Part shown: piece after piece, positions 24,961-34,900 of the stretch
How positions within the stretch are numbered: position 1 is the first letter of the stretch
Layout: each line of letters begins with the position of its first letter
NCBI RefSeq assembly: GCF_027497215.1
Contig: NZ_CP114904.1
Span: 372,001 to 436,000, forward strand
DNA: 64,000 nucleotides
DNA from: Micromonospora sp. WMMD812
GTDB taxonomy: Bacteria; Actinomycetota; Actinomycetes; Mycobacteriales; Micromonosporaceae
Direction of reading: 5' to 3'
Notes under the pieces: model-generated
The model's database searches: none
Told to the model about the DNA's origin: nothing
The model's input: the letters and a program-made list of their open reading frames with translations, nothing else
Program-made: the position numbers and the translations under genes

Positions 24961-25083
24961 GCCCGCGCCTGCCGCTCGTCGTCCGCCGCCCGTGCCGGGA
25001 TTCGTGCGGTGGGCGTGTGGCCGAGGGCGCAGAACCTCCACAAAGGATATCCGGGATAAATAACAGTGTTATAGATCGATGTC

Positions 25084-25112
25084 TTGACGGCGTCGCAACG
25101 CCCCCGTAACAC
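25084..25112 (+). promoter_or_regulatory. promoter of the discoidin/beta-helix gene
   Basis: -35 TTGACG (25084-25089), 17-bp spacer, -10 TAACAC (25107-25112). The LacI-type dyad lies 6 bp downstream, overlapping the predicted transcription start. Confidence 0.65.
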
Positions 25113-25118
25113 TCCAAG

Positions 25119-25130
25119 GAGAGCGCTCTC
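25119..25130. promoter_or_regulatory. LacI-type operator GAGAGCGCTCTC (second copy)
   Basis: Identical 12-bp palindrome to 22559-22570, here placed at the expected +1 region, a classical repression position. Confidence 0.75.
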
Positions 25131-25232
25131 TCCGACCCCCGCGCCCCTCGGCGGCACCACCCCGGCGCCCGTGGTCGACCTCGTCCGTTTCCGTCTGGCC
25201 GGCGTCCGCAGCCCCTACCGACAGGCAACGTC

Positions 25233-27863
25233 ATGACATCTCAGGCTTTATCCGTACGCCGGTCTCCGCGCCGGCGGCGACGCGTGCTCATCGGGCTCAC
25301 CGTGGCCCTGGTCGCGGCGCTCAGTCCGGTCGGCGCGGTGCCGCCGGCGCAGGCCGCCCCCACCCTGCTGTCCCAGGGCCGCCCGGCCACCGCCTCGTCC
25401 ACCGAGAACGCCGCTACCCCGGCGGCCGCCGCGGTCGACGGAAACACCGGGACCCGCTGGTCCAGCGCGTTCAGCGACCCGCAGTGGCTCCAGGTGGACC
25501 TCGGCGCCCGGGCCACGCTCAGCCAGGTGACCCTGGTCTGGGAGGGCGCCTTCGCCCGCGCGTTCCAGCTCCAGACCTCCGACGACGGTTCCACCTGGAC
25601 CACGATCCACAGCACGACCACCGGCGCGGGTGGCACGCAGAACATCAGCGTCACCGGCGCCGGCCGCTACGTGCGGATGTACGGCACGGCGCGGGGCACG
25701 GGGTACGGCTACTCACTCTGGGAGTTCCAGGTCTACGGCGAGACCGGCGGCGGCACACCGACCTGCGGCAGTGGCAACGCCGCCCAGGGCCGGCCGGCCA
25801 CCGCCTCCTCCACCGAGAACGCCACGCTGTCCGCCTCGGCCGCGGTGGACGGCAACACCGGCACCCGCTGGGCCAGCGCCGCGAGCGACCCGCAGTGGCT
25901 CCGGGTCGACCTGGGCAGCACGCAGTCGATCTGCCGCGTCGTGCTGAACTGGGAGGCCGCGTACGCCCGGTCCTTCCAGATCCAGACCTCCGCGGACGGC
26001 AACGCCTGGACCACCATCCACAGCACCACGACCGGCACCGGCGGCGTCCAGACCATCGACGTCACCGGGAGCGGCCGCTACCTCCGGGTGTACGGCACGG
26101 CGCGCGGCACCGCGTACGGCTACTCGCTCTGGGAGGTCCAGGTGAACACCACCGGCGGCGGGACCACCGATCCGGTGCCGCCGACCGATCCGCGCAACCC
26201 GAACTTCGGGCCGAACACCTTCGTCTTCGATCCGAGCACCCCGACGTCGACCATCCAGAGCCGGCTGAACACCCTCTTCACCCAGCAGGAGACCAACCAG
26301 TTCGGCCCGCAGCGGTACGCGGTGCTGTTCAAGCCCGGCACCTACACCGCCGACGTCAACCTCGGCTTCTTCACCCAGGTCGCCGGCCTCGGCATGAGCC
26401 CGGACGACGTGAACCTCAACGGGCACGTCCGGGTCGAGGCGTTCTGGATGGGCGGCAACGCCACCCAGAACTTCTGGCGCGCCGCCGAGAACCTGTCGGT
26501 GACCCTGCCGGCCGGGGTGACCGTCGAGCGGTGGGCGGTGTCGCAGGCGGCGCCGTACCGCCGGATGCACCTGCGCGGCGCGCAGAACCAGATCCAGCTC
26601 TGGAACGGCGGCGACGGCTGGTCCAGCGGCGGCCTGATGGCGGACACCCGGATCGACGGCCTCGTCGTCTCCGGCTCCCAGCAGCAGTGGTACTCGCGCA
26701 ACAGCGAGTTCGGCAACGGCTGGACCGGCTCGGTGTGGAACATGGTCTTCCAGGGCGTCACCGGAGCCCCGCCGCCGCACTTCCCGAACCCGTCGCACAC
26801 CGTGATCCCGCAGACCCCGCAGGTGCGGGAGAAGCCGTTCCTCTACGTCGACGGCACCGGCGAGTACCGGGTCTTCGTCCCGGCGTTGCGCGCCAACTCC
26901 GCGGGCACCAGCTGGTACGGCAAGACCCCGGCCGGGTCGTCCATCTCGCTGTCGCAGTTCTTCGTCGTCCAGCCCGGCACCAGCGCGGCCACCATCAACT
27001 CCGCCCTCGCCCAGGGCCGGCACCTGCTGTTCACCCCGGGCGTGCACCGCGTCACCGAGCCGATCCAGGTCAACCGCCCCGACACGGTGATCCTCGGTCT
27101 GGGCCTGGCCACCATCCAGGCCGACAACGGCGCCGTCGGCATGCGGGTCGCCGACGTGGACGGCGTGAAGGTCGCCGGCATCATGTTCGAGGCCGGCACG
27201 ACGAACTCGCCGGTCCTCATGGAGGTCGGCCCGGCCGGCTCGTCGGCCAGCCACGCCGCGAACCCCACCTCGCTGCACGACGTGTTCTTCCGCATCGGCG
27301 GGCCGCACGTCGGCAAGGCCACCAACACGCTGACCGTCAACAGCGACAACGTGATCGGCGATCACATGTGGCTGTGGCGGGCCGACCACGCGGCCTCCGG
27401 CGTGCCCACCGGGTGGACGTTGAACACCGCCGACACCGGGCTGACGGTCAACGGCGACAACGTCACCATGTACGGCCTCTTCGTCGAGCACTACCAGAAG
27501 TACCAGACCGTCTGGAACGGCAACGGCGGCCGGACGTACTTCTACCAGAACGAGATGCCGTACGACCCACCGAACCAGGCCGCCTGGATGAACGGGGCCA
27601 CCCGAGGGTACGCCGCGTACAAGGTGGGCGACGGGGTGACCAGCCACCAGGCGTGGGGCACCGGCAGCTACTGCTACTTCAACGTCAACCCGGCCGTGGT
27701 CGCCGAGCGTGCCTACGAGGTGCCGACCAACCCCAACGTGCGGTTCACCAACATGGTGACCGTCTCGCTCGGCGGTGTGGGCACCATCAACCGGGTGATC
27801 AACAACACCGGCGGCACCGCGAACGCCGCCAACCAGCAGGTGTACCTGACCACCTATCCGTAG
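25233..27863 (+). CDS. secreted protein with two F5/8C (discoidin) domains and a beta-helix domain
   Basis: The 876-aa secreted protein has an Arg-rich signal peptide (about 1-42, ending PPAQAAP). Two near-identical F5/8 type C/CBM32-like domains follow (about 45-170 and 182-305, each with QGRPATASSTENA and YSLWEVQV-type ends), then a TTDPVPPTDP linker and a large right-handed beta-helix-like domain (about 325-876; LFKPGTYTADVNLGF, FTPGVHRVTEPIQV, NTADTGLTVNGDNVTMYG). Homologues are often labelled coagulation factor 5/8 protein or, wrongly, adenylyl cyclase; no cyclase motif is visible. A carbohydrate-active role is likely (GH55/GH87-type folds are similar) but unproven. A LacI-type operator sits at its promoter. 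Confidence 0.85.
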   Translation: MTSQALSVRRSPRRRRRVLIGLTVALVAALSPVGAVPPAQAAPTLLSQGRPATASSTENAATPAAAAVDGNTGTRWSSAFSDPQWLQVDLGARATLSQVTLVWEGAFARAFQLQTSDDGSTWTTIHSTTTGAGGTQNISVTGAGRYVRMYGTARGTGYGYSLWEFQVYGETGGGTPTCGSGNAAQGRPATASSTENATLSASAAVDGNTGTRWASAASDPQWLRVDLGSTQSICRVVLNWEAAYARSFQIQTSADGNAWTTIHSTTTGTGGVQTIDVTGSGRYLRVYGTARGTAYGYSLWEVQVNTTGGGTTDPVPPTDPRNPNFGPNTFVFDPSTPTSTIQSRLNTLFTQQETNQFGPQRYAVLFKPGTYTADVNLGFFTQVAGLGMSPDDVNLNGHVRVEAFWMGGNATQNFWRAAENLSVTLPAGVTVERWAVSQAAPYRRMHLRGAQNQIQLWNGGDGWSSGGLMADTRIDGLVVSGSQQQWYSRNSEFGNGWTGSVWNMVFQGVTGAPPPHFPNPSHTVIPQTPQVREKPFLYVDGTGEYRVFVPALRANSAGTSWYGKTPAGSSISLSQFFVVQPGTSAATINSALAQGRHLLFTPGVHRVTEPIQVNRPDTVILGLGLATIQADNGAVGMRVADVDGVKVAGIMFEAGTTNSPVLMEVGPAGSSASHAANPTSLHDVFFRIGGPHVGKATNTLTVNSDNVIGDHMWLWRADHAASGVPTGWTLNTADTGLTVNGDNVTMYGLFVEHYQKYQTVWNGNGGRTYFYQNEMPYDPPNQAAWMNGATRGYAAYKVGDGVTSHQAWGTGSYCYFNVNPAVVAERAYEVPTNPNVRFTNMVTVSLGGVGTINRVINNTGGTANAANQQVYLTTYP

Positions 27864-27873
27864 CGAACGAGCA

Positions 27874-27912
27874 CGAGGACGGGCCCGGCCGGACCGGCCG
27901 GGCCCGTCCTCG
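27874..27912. terminator. strong GC-rich hairpin between convergent genes
   Basis: CGAGGACGGGCCCGGCCGG (27874-27892) is followed, after one base, by its perfect complement (27894-27912), giving an 18-19-bp stem. It lies between the beta-helix gene and the glycosidase gene. Confidence 0.9.
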
Positions 27913-27921
27913 AGCCGCGGG

Positions 27922-29973
27922 TCACCGGGCCAGCGGGTGACGCGCGTTGCCGATCGCGTCGCGCCGACCCCACCGCCCGGGGATGTCGAGCAGCTCGATC
28001 CGGCCGAACCGGGCCGGCAGCGCCGGCGACACCACCAGCTCGTCCCCGTACGGCTCCAGCCCGAGCAGGACCCGCAGGAGCAGGAAGGCGGTGCCGGTCG
28101 CGACGGCGTGCGGGCTGTTGGCCGTGGGGAACCGGACCGGGTAGCGGGTGAGGTCACGGTCGTAGCCGGCGAAGGCCTCGGGCAGGCGGCCGTCGAAGTA
28201 GTGGGCGGCCCCGATGATGCCCTCGGCGATCGCGCCGGCCTCCCGGACGTAGCCGTAGCGGCGCAGCCCCCAGGCGATGAGGGAGTTGTCGAACGGCCAG
28301 ACCGCGCCGACGTGGTAGCCGAGCGGGTTGTAGCGGCCTTCCCCCTTCGCCAGGGTGCGTACGCCCCAGCCGGAGAACAGGCCGGGGCCGAGCAGGTGCG
28401 CGGCGACGGAGTCGGCGCGGGACTCCTCGACGATGCCGCTCCACAGCAGGTGCCCGATGTTGGAGGAGAGGGCGTCGACCCGGCGTCCGTCGGGCTCCAC
28501 GGCGAGAGCGAAGTACTCGCCGTCGTCGATCCAGAAGTCGCGGTTGAAGCGGTCCTTGAGGTTGGCGGCCTCCCGTTCGAGCCGGTCGGCGTAGTCCGGG
28601 TCGTTCCAGAACGCCCGGGCCAGCCGGGCGCCCCGCACCTTCGCGTCGTACGCGTAGCCCTGCAGCTCGCAGGTGGCCCGGGGTAGGCCGGGCAGCCTGC
28701 CGTCACGGTAGGAGATGGCGTCCCAGCTGTCCTTCCAGCACTGGTTCACCAGGCCCGAGCGCTCGTTGCGGCTCTGGTACCAGAGGTACCCGTCGCCCAT
28801 GATGTCGCCGTACTCGTCGATCCACGTCAACGCCGCCCGGGCCTGTTCCTCGAGTTCCCGCACCAGCGCGGCGTCCCCGGTCCACCGTTCGTACTCGTCC
28901 AGGAGGATCACGTAGAGCGGCGTCGCGTCCGCGTTGCCGTAGTACGGCGACTCCGGCCGTTCCTCGAACGCGGCCAGCTCGCCGTAGCGGAACTGGCGCA
29001 CGATCTTGCCCGGCTCCTCGTCCCGGAAGTCGTCGAGCACGGCGCCCTGGTTGATCCCGAGCAGGCGCAGCGTGGCGACCGCGAGCTCCGGGGCGACGGG
29101 CAGGGACTGGAGACTGCAGAGGATGCTGTCGCGCCCGGTGATGGTCGCCGCCCACGGAAGGCCCGCCGCCGGCATCGCCTCGTCCGGCAGCGCGAGCGGC
29201 GAGAACCGCAGGCCGGCCAGGTCGACCAGGCTCCGCCGGTAGGTCCGTTCCATCGTGTCCCAGCCGCACGTCAGCGACGGCGCCTTGGCCATCCACCGGT
29301 CGAGGTCGTGCTGGAGCTGCTCCGCCGACCGGGTGCGGCGCGGACGCAGGTGCGCCCGCGCCTCCTCGCCGTCCGGGCGGAGCACCAGTCCGTCCACCTG
29401 CAGCAGCGTCGACCAGCGCCCGTGCGGCCCGATCCGCACCTCGTACGTCAGCCCGTGCTCGTCGATCCGGGCGGGCTCGCTGGTGGCGATCGTCGTCTCC
29501 CGGCGGAACTTCTCCCGGTGGTAGCCGAGCCGCAGCCGCTGCTCCTCCACCCGCCGGTAGACCCGCCCGGGCCGCTCGATGGGCTCGGCGATGATCGCGT
29601 ACACCGGCGCGAAGTCGCTGTCGACGGCGAGTCGGACGGTGAAGTCGACCGCCTTCCCGGCGTGGTTCAGGACGGTCAGCCGCTCCTCGAAGCCGGCGCC
29701 GGCGATGCAGCGTTCCCGGATGACCGACACCTTGGCGTCCACGTAGTGGGTGGGCGACCCCGGCACCAGGAAGAACCGCATCCGGAAGTAGTGGGGCTCG
29801 TCGATCGCCAGGGCGTTCAGCTGCTCGCCGTTGATCGTGAGCAGCCACTCCGACAGGTAGCGGGTGTCGAACTCGAAGAACCCGCACACGGTGTCCGCCT
29901 CGATGTCGCCGCTGCGGTCGCTCAAGACGAAGTTGTTGCCGTCCAGGATCCGGACGAGATCGTCCTCCGTCAT
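27922..29973 (-). CDS. amylo-alpha-1,6-glucosidase-like (GDE N-terminal bis) glycosidase
   Basis: The 683-aa cytosolic protein has an N-terminal GDE_N_bis domain (about 5-200; VLDGNNFVLSDRSGDIEADTV, GFFEFDTRYLSEW) and an (alpha/alpha)6-barrel GDE_C-like domain (about 250-680; GLPWAATITGRDSILCSLQ, NQCWKDSWDAI, NPLGYHVGAVWPFDNSLIAWGL). Such proteins are annotated as glycogen debranching enzymes, though many act on other alpha-glucosides. Candidate catalytic acids lie in GRDS and KDSWD. The ATG at 29973 overlaps the stop of the upstream SCP2-type gene (ATGA), so the two are co-translated. Confidence 0.88.
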   Translation of the reverse strand: MTEDDLVRILDGNNFVLSDRSGDIEADTVCGFFEFDTRYLSEWLLTINGEQLNALAIDEPHYFRMRFFLVPGSPTHYVDAKVSVIRERCIAGAGFEERLTVLNHAGKAVDFTVRLAVDSDFAPVYAIIAEPIERPGRVYRRVEEQRLRLGYHREKFRRETTIATSEPARIDEHGLTYEVRIGPHGRWSTLLQVDGLVLRPDGEEARAHLRPRRTRSAEQLQHDLDRWMAKAPSLTCGWDTMERTYRRSLVDLAGLRFSPLALPDEAMPAAGLPWAATITGRDSILCSLQSLPVAPELAVATLRLLGINQGAVLDDFRDEEPGKIVRQFRYGELAAFEERPESPYYGNADATPLYVILLDEYERWTGDAALVRELEEQARAALTWIDEYGDIMGDGYLWYQSRNERSGLVNQCWKDSWDAISYRDGRLPGLPRATCELQGYAYDAKVRGARLARAFWNDPDYADRLEREAANLKDRFNRDFWIDDGEYFALAVEPDGRRVDALSSNIGHLLWSGIVEESRADSVAAHLLGPGLFSGWGVRTLAKGEGRYNPLGYHVGAVWPFDNSLIAWGLRRYGYVREAGAIAEGIIGAAHYFDGRLPEAFAGYDRDLTRYPVRFPTANSPHAVATGTAFLLLRVLLGLEPYGDELVVSPALPARFGRIELLDIPGRWGRRDAIGNARHPLAR

Positions 29974-30344
29974 GCCGGCTCCCGCCCGGGTGCCATCGAC
30001 CGCGGGTGCCGCGCCCCGGGCGGGGGCGGGAAGAGCCGCTCCAGCAGGACGATGTGCTTGAACTGCCCTTCGCTGGTGATGTCGTTGCGGAGCCACGCCG
30101 ACAGCGGCTTGGCCTCCCCGCGCGCCATCCGCTCGAAGAACGCCGTGTCGGTCCGGACCACCGTGTCCGCCTCGTGCTTTCCCCGGGACACCTGGACGGC
30201 GCCACCGCGGATCACCACCAGCCAGTGGTCGACGCCGTTGTCGTGTTCGAGGTCGAAGCGGATGGTCCCACTGGTCCGGCGCAGCAGGCGTTCGTGCCCG
30301 TGGCGGCCGAGTTCGTCGAAGAACCTCGTCGTCGCGTCGGACAT
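29970..30344 (-). CDS. SCP2 sterol-binding domain-like protein
   Basis: The 124-aa protein resembles the SCP2 fold: TRFFDELGRHGHERLLRRTSGTIRFDL, WLVVIRGGAVQVSRG, ADTVVRTDTAFFERMARGEA. Members bind lipids or act as small accessory proteins. A perfect AGGAGGTGG precedes the ATG at 30344. It overlaps the downstream glycosidase gene by 4 nt; this small protein plus GDE-type glycosidase pair recurs in actinobacteria as far as I recall, but its joint role is unknown. Confidence 0.82.
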   Translation of the reverse strand: MSDATTRFFDELGRHGHERLLRRTSGTIRFDLEHDNGVDHWLVVIRGGAVQVSRGKHEADTVVRTDTAFFERMARGEAKPLSAWLRNDITSEGQFKHIVLLERLFPPPPGARHPRSMAPGREPA

Positions 30345-30660
30345 GCACCACCTCCTGCGCGTTCGCCGGCCATCAGGCAGCATCCCCCGGCGCACGCTAC
30401 CGGGGCATCACCCCGTGAGGGTGAAAAACGCTGGTCACGACCTGCCGGAGGAGCGGGAACGCGCCGCTCGCGTGGTCCGTGCCCACCGGGTGCCCTTCGC
30501 CCGGATCGCCGGCCGCCCCGCGACGTCCGTACCCGGCGGCCGCGGCGGTCGGGCATACGACTCCGCCGGCCGGCCAGGTGAAGATCGCGCGGCAGGTGCG
30601 CTGGCATCGACGGTCCTATACTGGGCGCACCGGTCGTGGAACCCGTGAGCGGAGGCGGGC
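30345..30660. other. divergent intergenic region upstream of fxsC
   Basis: No gene in 316 bp. It contains a small dyad TCACCC-N5-GGGTGA (30408-30424) close to the SCP2-type gene and a -10-like TATACT (30617-30622) 38 bp before fxsC. No clear -35 was found. Confidence 0.6.
30617..30622 (+). promoter_or_regulatory. -10 element of the fxsC-fxsT operon
   Basis: TATACT, 38 bp upstream of the fxsC GTG, followed by GGAGG at 30651-30655, 5 nt before the start codon. The matching -35 is not obvious. Confidence 0.5.
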
Positions 30661-31899
30661 GTGCCACTCTTCTTCCTGAGCTACGCCCAAGACGACAACC
30701 GCAGCGGTCAGGTGCAGGAGTTCTTCGGCGATCTCAGTGAGGCGGTGGCCGGGCTGGCCGGGGTCGGCTGGCACGAGGCGGGATTCATCGACGGTCAGAT
30801 GCTGCTCGGCACCACCTGGTCGCACGACCTGGCCGACGCGCTCTCCACCAGCTCCTGCCTGATCGCGCTGACCTCGCCGCGCTACGTGGTCAGTGACTAC
30901 TGTGGACGGGAGTTCCGCGTCTTCGCCGACCGGGTCGACGAGCATGAGCGGCAGTTCCACCTGCGCCCGCCGGCGCTGGTGCCGATCCGGTGGATCCCGT
31001 GCGACCGGCTGCCGTCGGTGATCGGCCAGTTCCAGTACCGGAACTTCCCGACCGGCTCCGTCTACGCCCAGGACGGCCTGCTCACCCTGAAGCAGCGCCG
31101 CCGCCACCAGGACGAGTACCAGGACTTCGTCGACGCCCTGGCGCGACACATCGTGCACACCGCGCGCGACCACGCCCTGCCCCGTCCGGCGCAGCGACCG
31201 GTGCTGGCCAAGGTGACCAGTGCCTTCGGCGAGCCGGCGCGGTCCGAGACGGGGGCGGGCCCGGCGGCGGCCGCCCCCACGCCCCGCGCGACCAGCGCCC
31301 GGCACGTCTACTTCGTCCTGGCCGCCGGCAGCTCCGCGGAGCTGGTCGGCAGCCGCCCCGGCACCGAGGAGCGCTACGGCGCGGTGTCCCGCGACTGGCG
31401 GCCGTACCAGCCGGAGGTGGACGCCCCGATCGGCAGCTGGGCCGGCGCCATCGCCACCACCAAGAGCTACGGCTGGACGGTGGAGGACGCGGTCGACCTG
31501 GCCGCCGTGCGCGACTGGGCCCGCGCGCACAACCAGATCGTCGTGCTGGTGGTGGACGTCTGGTCCGCCGACCTGCCGCGCTACCAGCTCAGCCTGGTGG
31601 GCTACGACCGGGAGGTCGAGTCGATCGCGCCGGTGCTGGTGCCGTGGACGGCCGCCGACGACGCCGCGGCGGGCGGCAACCGGCGGATGTGGGACACCCT
31701 CGCCCGGGTGCTGCCGCACCACGTGCTCCGCAACGACCGCGAGGTGTGGCGCACCGAGATCCCGACCTCCGCCCGGTTCCAGGAGGAGCTGGAGGGCGTG
31801 CTCGTGGTGGCGCAGGGCCGGATCTACCGCACGGGCACGGTCTACCAGGAGCCGACCTCCGACGGCCCCGGGCAACGCCCGATCCTCGAAGGTCCCTAG
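30661..31899 (+). CDS. fxsC: TIR-like protein FxsC of the FxSxx-COOH system
   Basis: The 412-aa protein has a TIR-like domain in residues 1-about 170: FFLSYAQDDN at the first strand, ALSTSSCLIALTSPRYVVSDYCGREF with candidate catalytic Glu84 three residues after Cys81. An Ala/Pro linker (about 190-212) leads to a second domain (about 213-395; HVYFVLAAGSSAELV, VVLVVDVWSADLPRYQLSLVGYDRE) found in FxsC proteins. The family is known by name from its link to FxSxx-COOH peptides; its biochemical activity is unproven. GTG start with GGAGG 5 nt upstream. fxsT follows after 13 nt. Whether it cleaves NAD+ is inference from the TIR fold. Confidence 0.9.
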   Translation: MPLFFLSYAQDDNRSGQVQEFFGDLSEAVAGLAGVGWHEAGFIDGQMLLGTTWSHDLADALSTSSCLIALTSPRYVVSDYCGREFRVFADRVDEHERQFHLRPPALVPIRWIPCDRLPSVIGQFQYRNFPTGSVYAQDGLLTLKQRRRHQDEYQDFVDALARHIVHTARDHALPRPAQRPVLAKVTSAFGEPARSETGAGPAAAAPTPRATSARHVYFVLAAGSSAELVGSRPGTEERYGAVSRDWRPYQPEVDAPIGSWAGAIATTKSYGWTVEDAVDLAAVRDWARAHNQIVVLVVDVWSADLPRYQLSLVGYDREVESIAPVLVPWTAADDAAAGGNRRMWDTLARVLPHHVLRNDREVWRTEIPTSARFQEELEGVLVVAQGRIYRTGTVYQEPTSDGPGQRPILEGP

Positions 31900-31912
31900 G
31901 GGAGGCAGGCCA

Positions 31913-34900
31913 ATGGCGGGAACCGAGGCGGCACGCGGCCAGATCGTCACGTTCTACTCCTACAAGGGCGGGACCGGGCGGACGATGGCGCTGGCCAACG
32001 TGGCCTGGATCCTGGCCAGCCAGGGCCTGCAGGTGCTGGTGGTCGACTGGGACCTGGAGTCGCCCGGTCTGCACCGCTACTTCCACCCGTTCCTGCGGGA
32101 CAAGGAGCTGCGGGCCACCCCGGGCGTGATCGAGATGATCTGGGACTACTCGATCGCCACGATGCAGCGCAACCGGGACGACGACTCCCCGGAGCTGCTC
32201 GCCGGGCACGCCAAGATCCAGCGGCGGGCGGTCTCGTTGAACTGGGAGTTCAGCCACGGCGGCGTGATCGACTTCGTGGCCGCCGGCCAGCAGGACTCGG
32301 CGTACTCCCGGCTGGTGAGCACGTTCGACTGGGCCAACTTCTACGAGCGGCAGGGCGGCGCGACCTTCATCGACGCCGTCCGCGCCCAGATGCGCGGCGA
32401 GTACGACGTCGTCCTCATCGACAGCCGCACCGGCCTCAGCGACGTGGCCGGCATCTGCACCGTGCAGCTGCCGGACATCGTCGTCAACTGCTTCACGATG
32501 TCCACCCAGAGCATCCGCGGCGCGGCGGCGGTCGCCCGCTCCATCCGGTCCCAGCGCCCGGAGGATCCGCCGCTGCTGCTGCCCGTGCCCATGCGCGTCG
32601 AGGACGCCGAGCTGCGCAAGCTGGAGACCGGCCGGGACCTGGTACGCGCCGAGTTCGCCCCGTTCCTCGACCACCTCTCCGACGCCGCCGCCGCGCGCTA
32701 CTGGAACACCATCGAGGTGCCGTACCGGACCTTCTACGCCTACGAGGAGATCCTCGCCGCGTTCGGTGACCGCCCCGAGCAGGGCGGCACCCTGCTCGCC
32801 GCCTACGAGCAGCTCACCTCCGTGATCACCGCCGGGCGGGTGACCCGGATCGAACCGATGCCGGACGAGGACCGGCGGCGCTCCCTGGCCGAGTTCGAAC
32901 GGTCCCGGCTCACCGCCGAGCAGAGCGTGCTGATCGCGTACGCCGCGGTGGACCGGCTCTGGGCGGAGTGGATCGGCGACCAGCTGGAGGAGGCCGGGCT
33001 GCGGGTCGACCGGCGCGCGGTGGACCTGCCGCTGCGCTCCGGCGGGCGGGCCGAGTTCGACCGGGCGATGGCGTCGGCGAGCCGGGTGCTGGTGGTGCTG
33101 ACCCGGCACTTCGCGGCCACGCCGCTCGCCGCCGACACGTGGAAGCTCGCCACCGGCCGGGACCAGGTCGCCGGCGGCGGCGTGCTGGTGCCGCTGCGGG
33201 TCGACGAGTCGCGGCTGACGGTCCCGTACAGCGACCGGGTGCCGGTCGACCTGACCGACGTGGACCCCTCGACGGCCCGCATCCGGCTGCTGGAGGCTTC
33301 CGGCGCGCCGGCGGTCGCCGCCGCCGGCCGGGCGGTCGGCCGGTTCCCGGGCCCGTTCCCCACGGTGTGGAACGTTCGCCAGCACGGCACCCCGTTCGTC
33401 GGGCGGGCCGCGCAGCTCGAGGCGCTGCGCGACCGGTTGACCGCGTCCCCCGACGCGGGGATGCAGGTGATCCACGGCCTGGGCGGCGTCGGCAAGACCC
33501 AACTCGCCGCCGAGTACGCGCTCCGGTTCGCCCGCGACTACGACCTCGTCTGGTGGATCCCGGCGGACAGCGAGGAGCGGGTCCGCGGTGGCCTCGCCGA
33601 CCTGGCCGAGGCGATGGGCCTGGGCGCCGGCGGCGGCGGCGAGGCGATCCGCCGGGTGCTCGACGGGCTGCGCCGGGGCGGCTCCGACCGCCGCTGGCTG
33701 ATCGTGCTGGACAACGCCGACGAGCCCACCCGCGCGATCCGGGCGCTGATCCCGCAGGGCCCGGGGCACGTGCTGCTCACCACCCGCGACCAGAGCTGGA
33801 GCGAGCACGCCACCGCGACCGAGCTGACCGTGTTCGACCGGGCCGAGAGCATGCAGTTGCTGCGCGACCGGGTCCGCGGCCTCACCGACGACGAGGCCAC
33901 CCAGGTGGCCGAGAAGCTCGGCGACCTGCCACTCGCCGTCGAGCAGGGCGCCGCGTACCTGCGGGCCACCGCGCTGCCGGTCGAGCAGTACCTCGCCTCG
34001 CTGGACACGCCCGGCCTGCTCCGCATCCTGGAGGGGCGGCAGTCCGCCGGATACTCCAAGGCGCTCGCCGCGACCTGGCTGGTGACGCTCGGCCAGCTGC
34101 GCCGGGAGAAGCCCGCCGCCGCGCGCCTGCTGGAACTCTGCTCGTTCTACGCGCCGGAGCCGATCCCGGTCGCGATGCTCACCGGCGAGCGGTTCGCTGC
34201 CTTCATGGCCCCGTTCGACCCGACGCTGACCGACCCGATCCTCCAGGGTCTGGTCACCGGCGAGCTGGGCCGGTACGGGCTGGCGCAGGTGGACGCGGAG
34301 AACAACACCGTCCGCATCCACCGGCTGGTGCAGCTGGTCATCCAGGATCAGCTGGACGATCGGGAGGACGCCCGGCGGCAGGCCCAGCTGCTGCTCGCCG
34401 CGGCGAGCCCGCGGGACCCGGACAAGCCGGCCAACTGGCCCCGGTACGCCGAGCTGTGGCCGCACGTGCGCCCGTCCGGCCTGCACGCCTCGGCCGCCGA
34501 CGAGGCCCGGCAACTGGTCGCCGACACCGTCCGCTACCTCTACCGGCGCGGCGACTACGAGACCAGCCGGGCGCTCGCCGAGGACGCGCTGGCCAACTGG
34601 CGGGACACCGACGAGGACGACCCGACCACCCTGCGGATGCGCTTCCACCTCGCCAACGTGCTGCGCGCGCAGAGCCACTTCGACCTGGCCTACGCCATCG
34701 ACCAGGACATCTACGAACGGCAGCGGCGGATCTTCGGGGAGGACCACCTCTACACCCTGATGACCGCGCGCAGCCTCGGCGCCGACCTGCGCGCGCAGGG
34801 CCGCTACCACGAGGCGGAGGCGCAGGACCGGCGCACGCTGGAGCTGAGCATCCGCAGCTTCGGCGACGACAGCGGGCGCACCCTCATCGCGGAGAACAAC

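Larger units (their letters stand above)
24566..25083. other. gene-free stretch with inverted-repeat element and C-rich tandem repeats
   Basis: No supportable gene. It contains a CCGGCC run (about 24590-24615), a 160-bp element with 12-bp inverted ends (24684-24843), C-rich tandem units of about 20 bp (about 24889-24960) and an AT-rich patch (25040-25085) leading into the next promoter. Confidence 0.7.

Noticed and set aside
25233..27863. Adenylyl cyclase
   Set aside because: No class III or other cyclase motif; domain layout and signal peptide indicate an extracellular glycan-binding beta-helix protein.
30408..30424. TCACCC-N5-GGGTGA dyad as terminator
   Set aside because: It lies upstream of both divergent genes, so termination makes little sense; stem of 6 bp is too short to call an operator with confidence.
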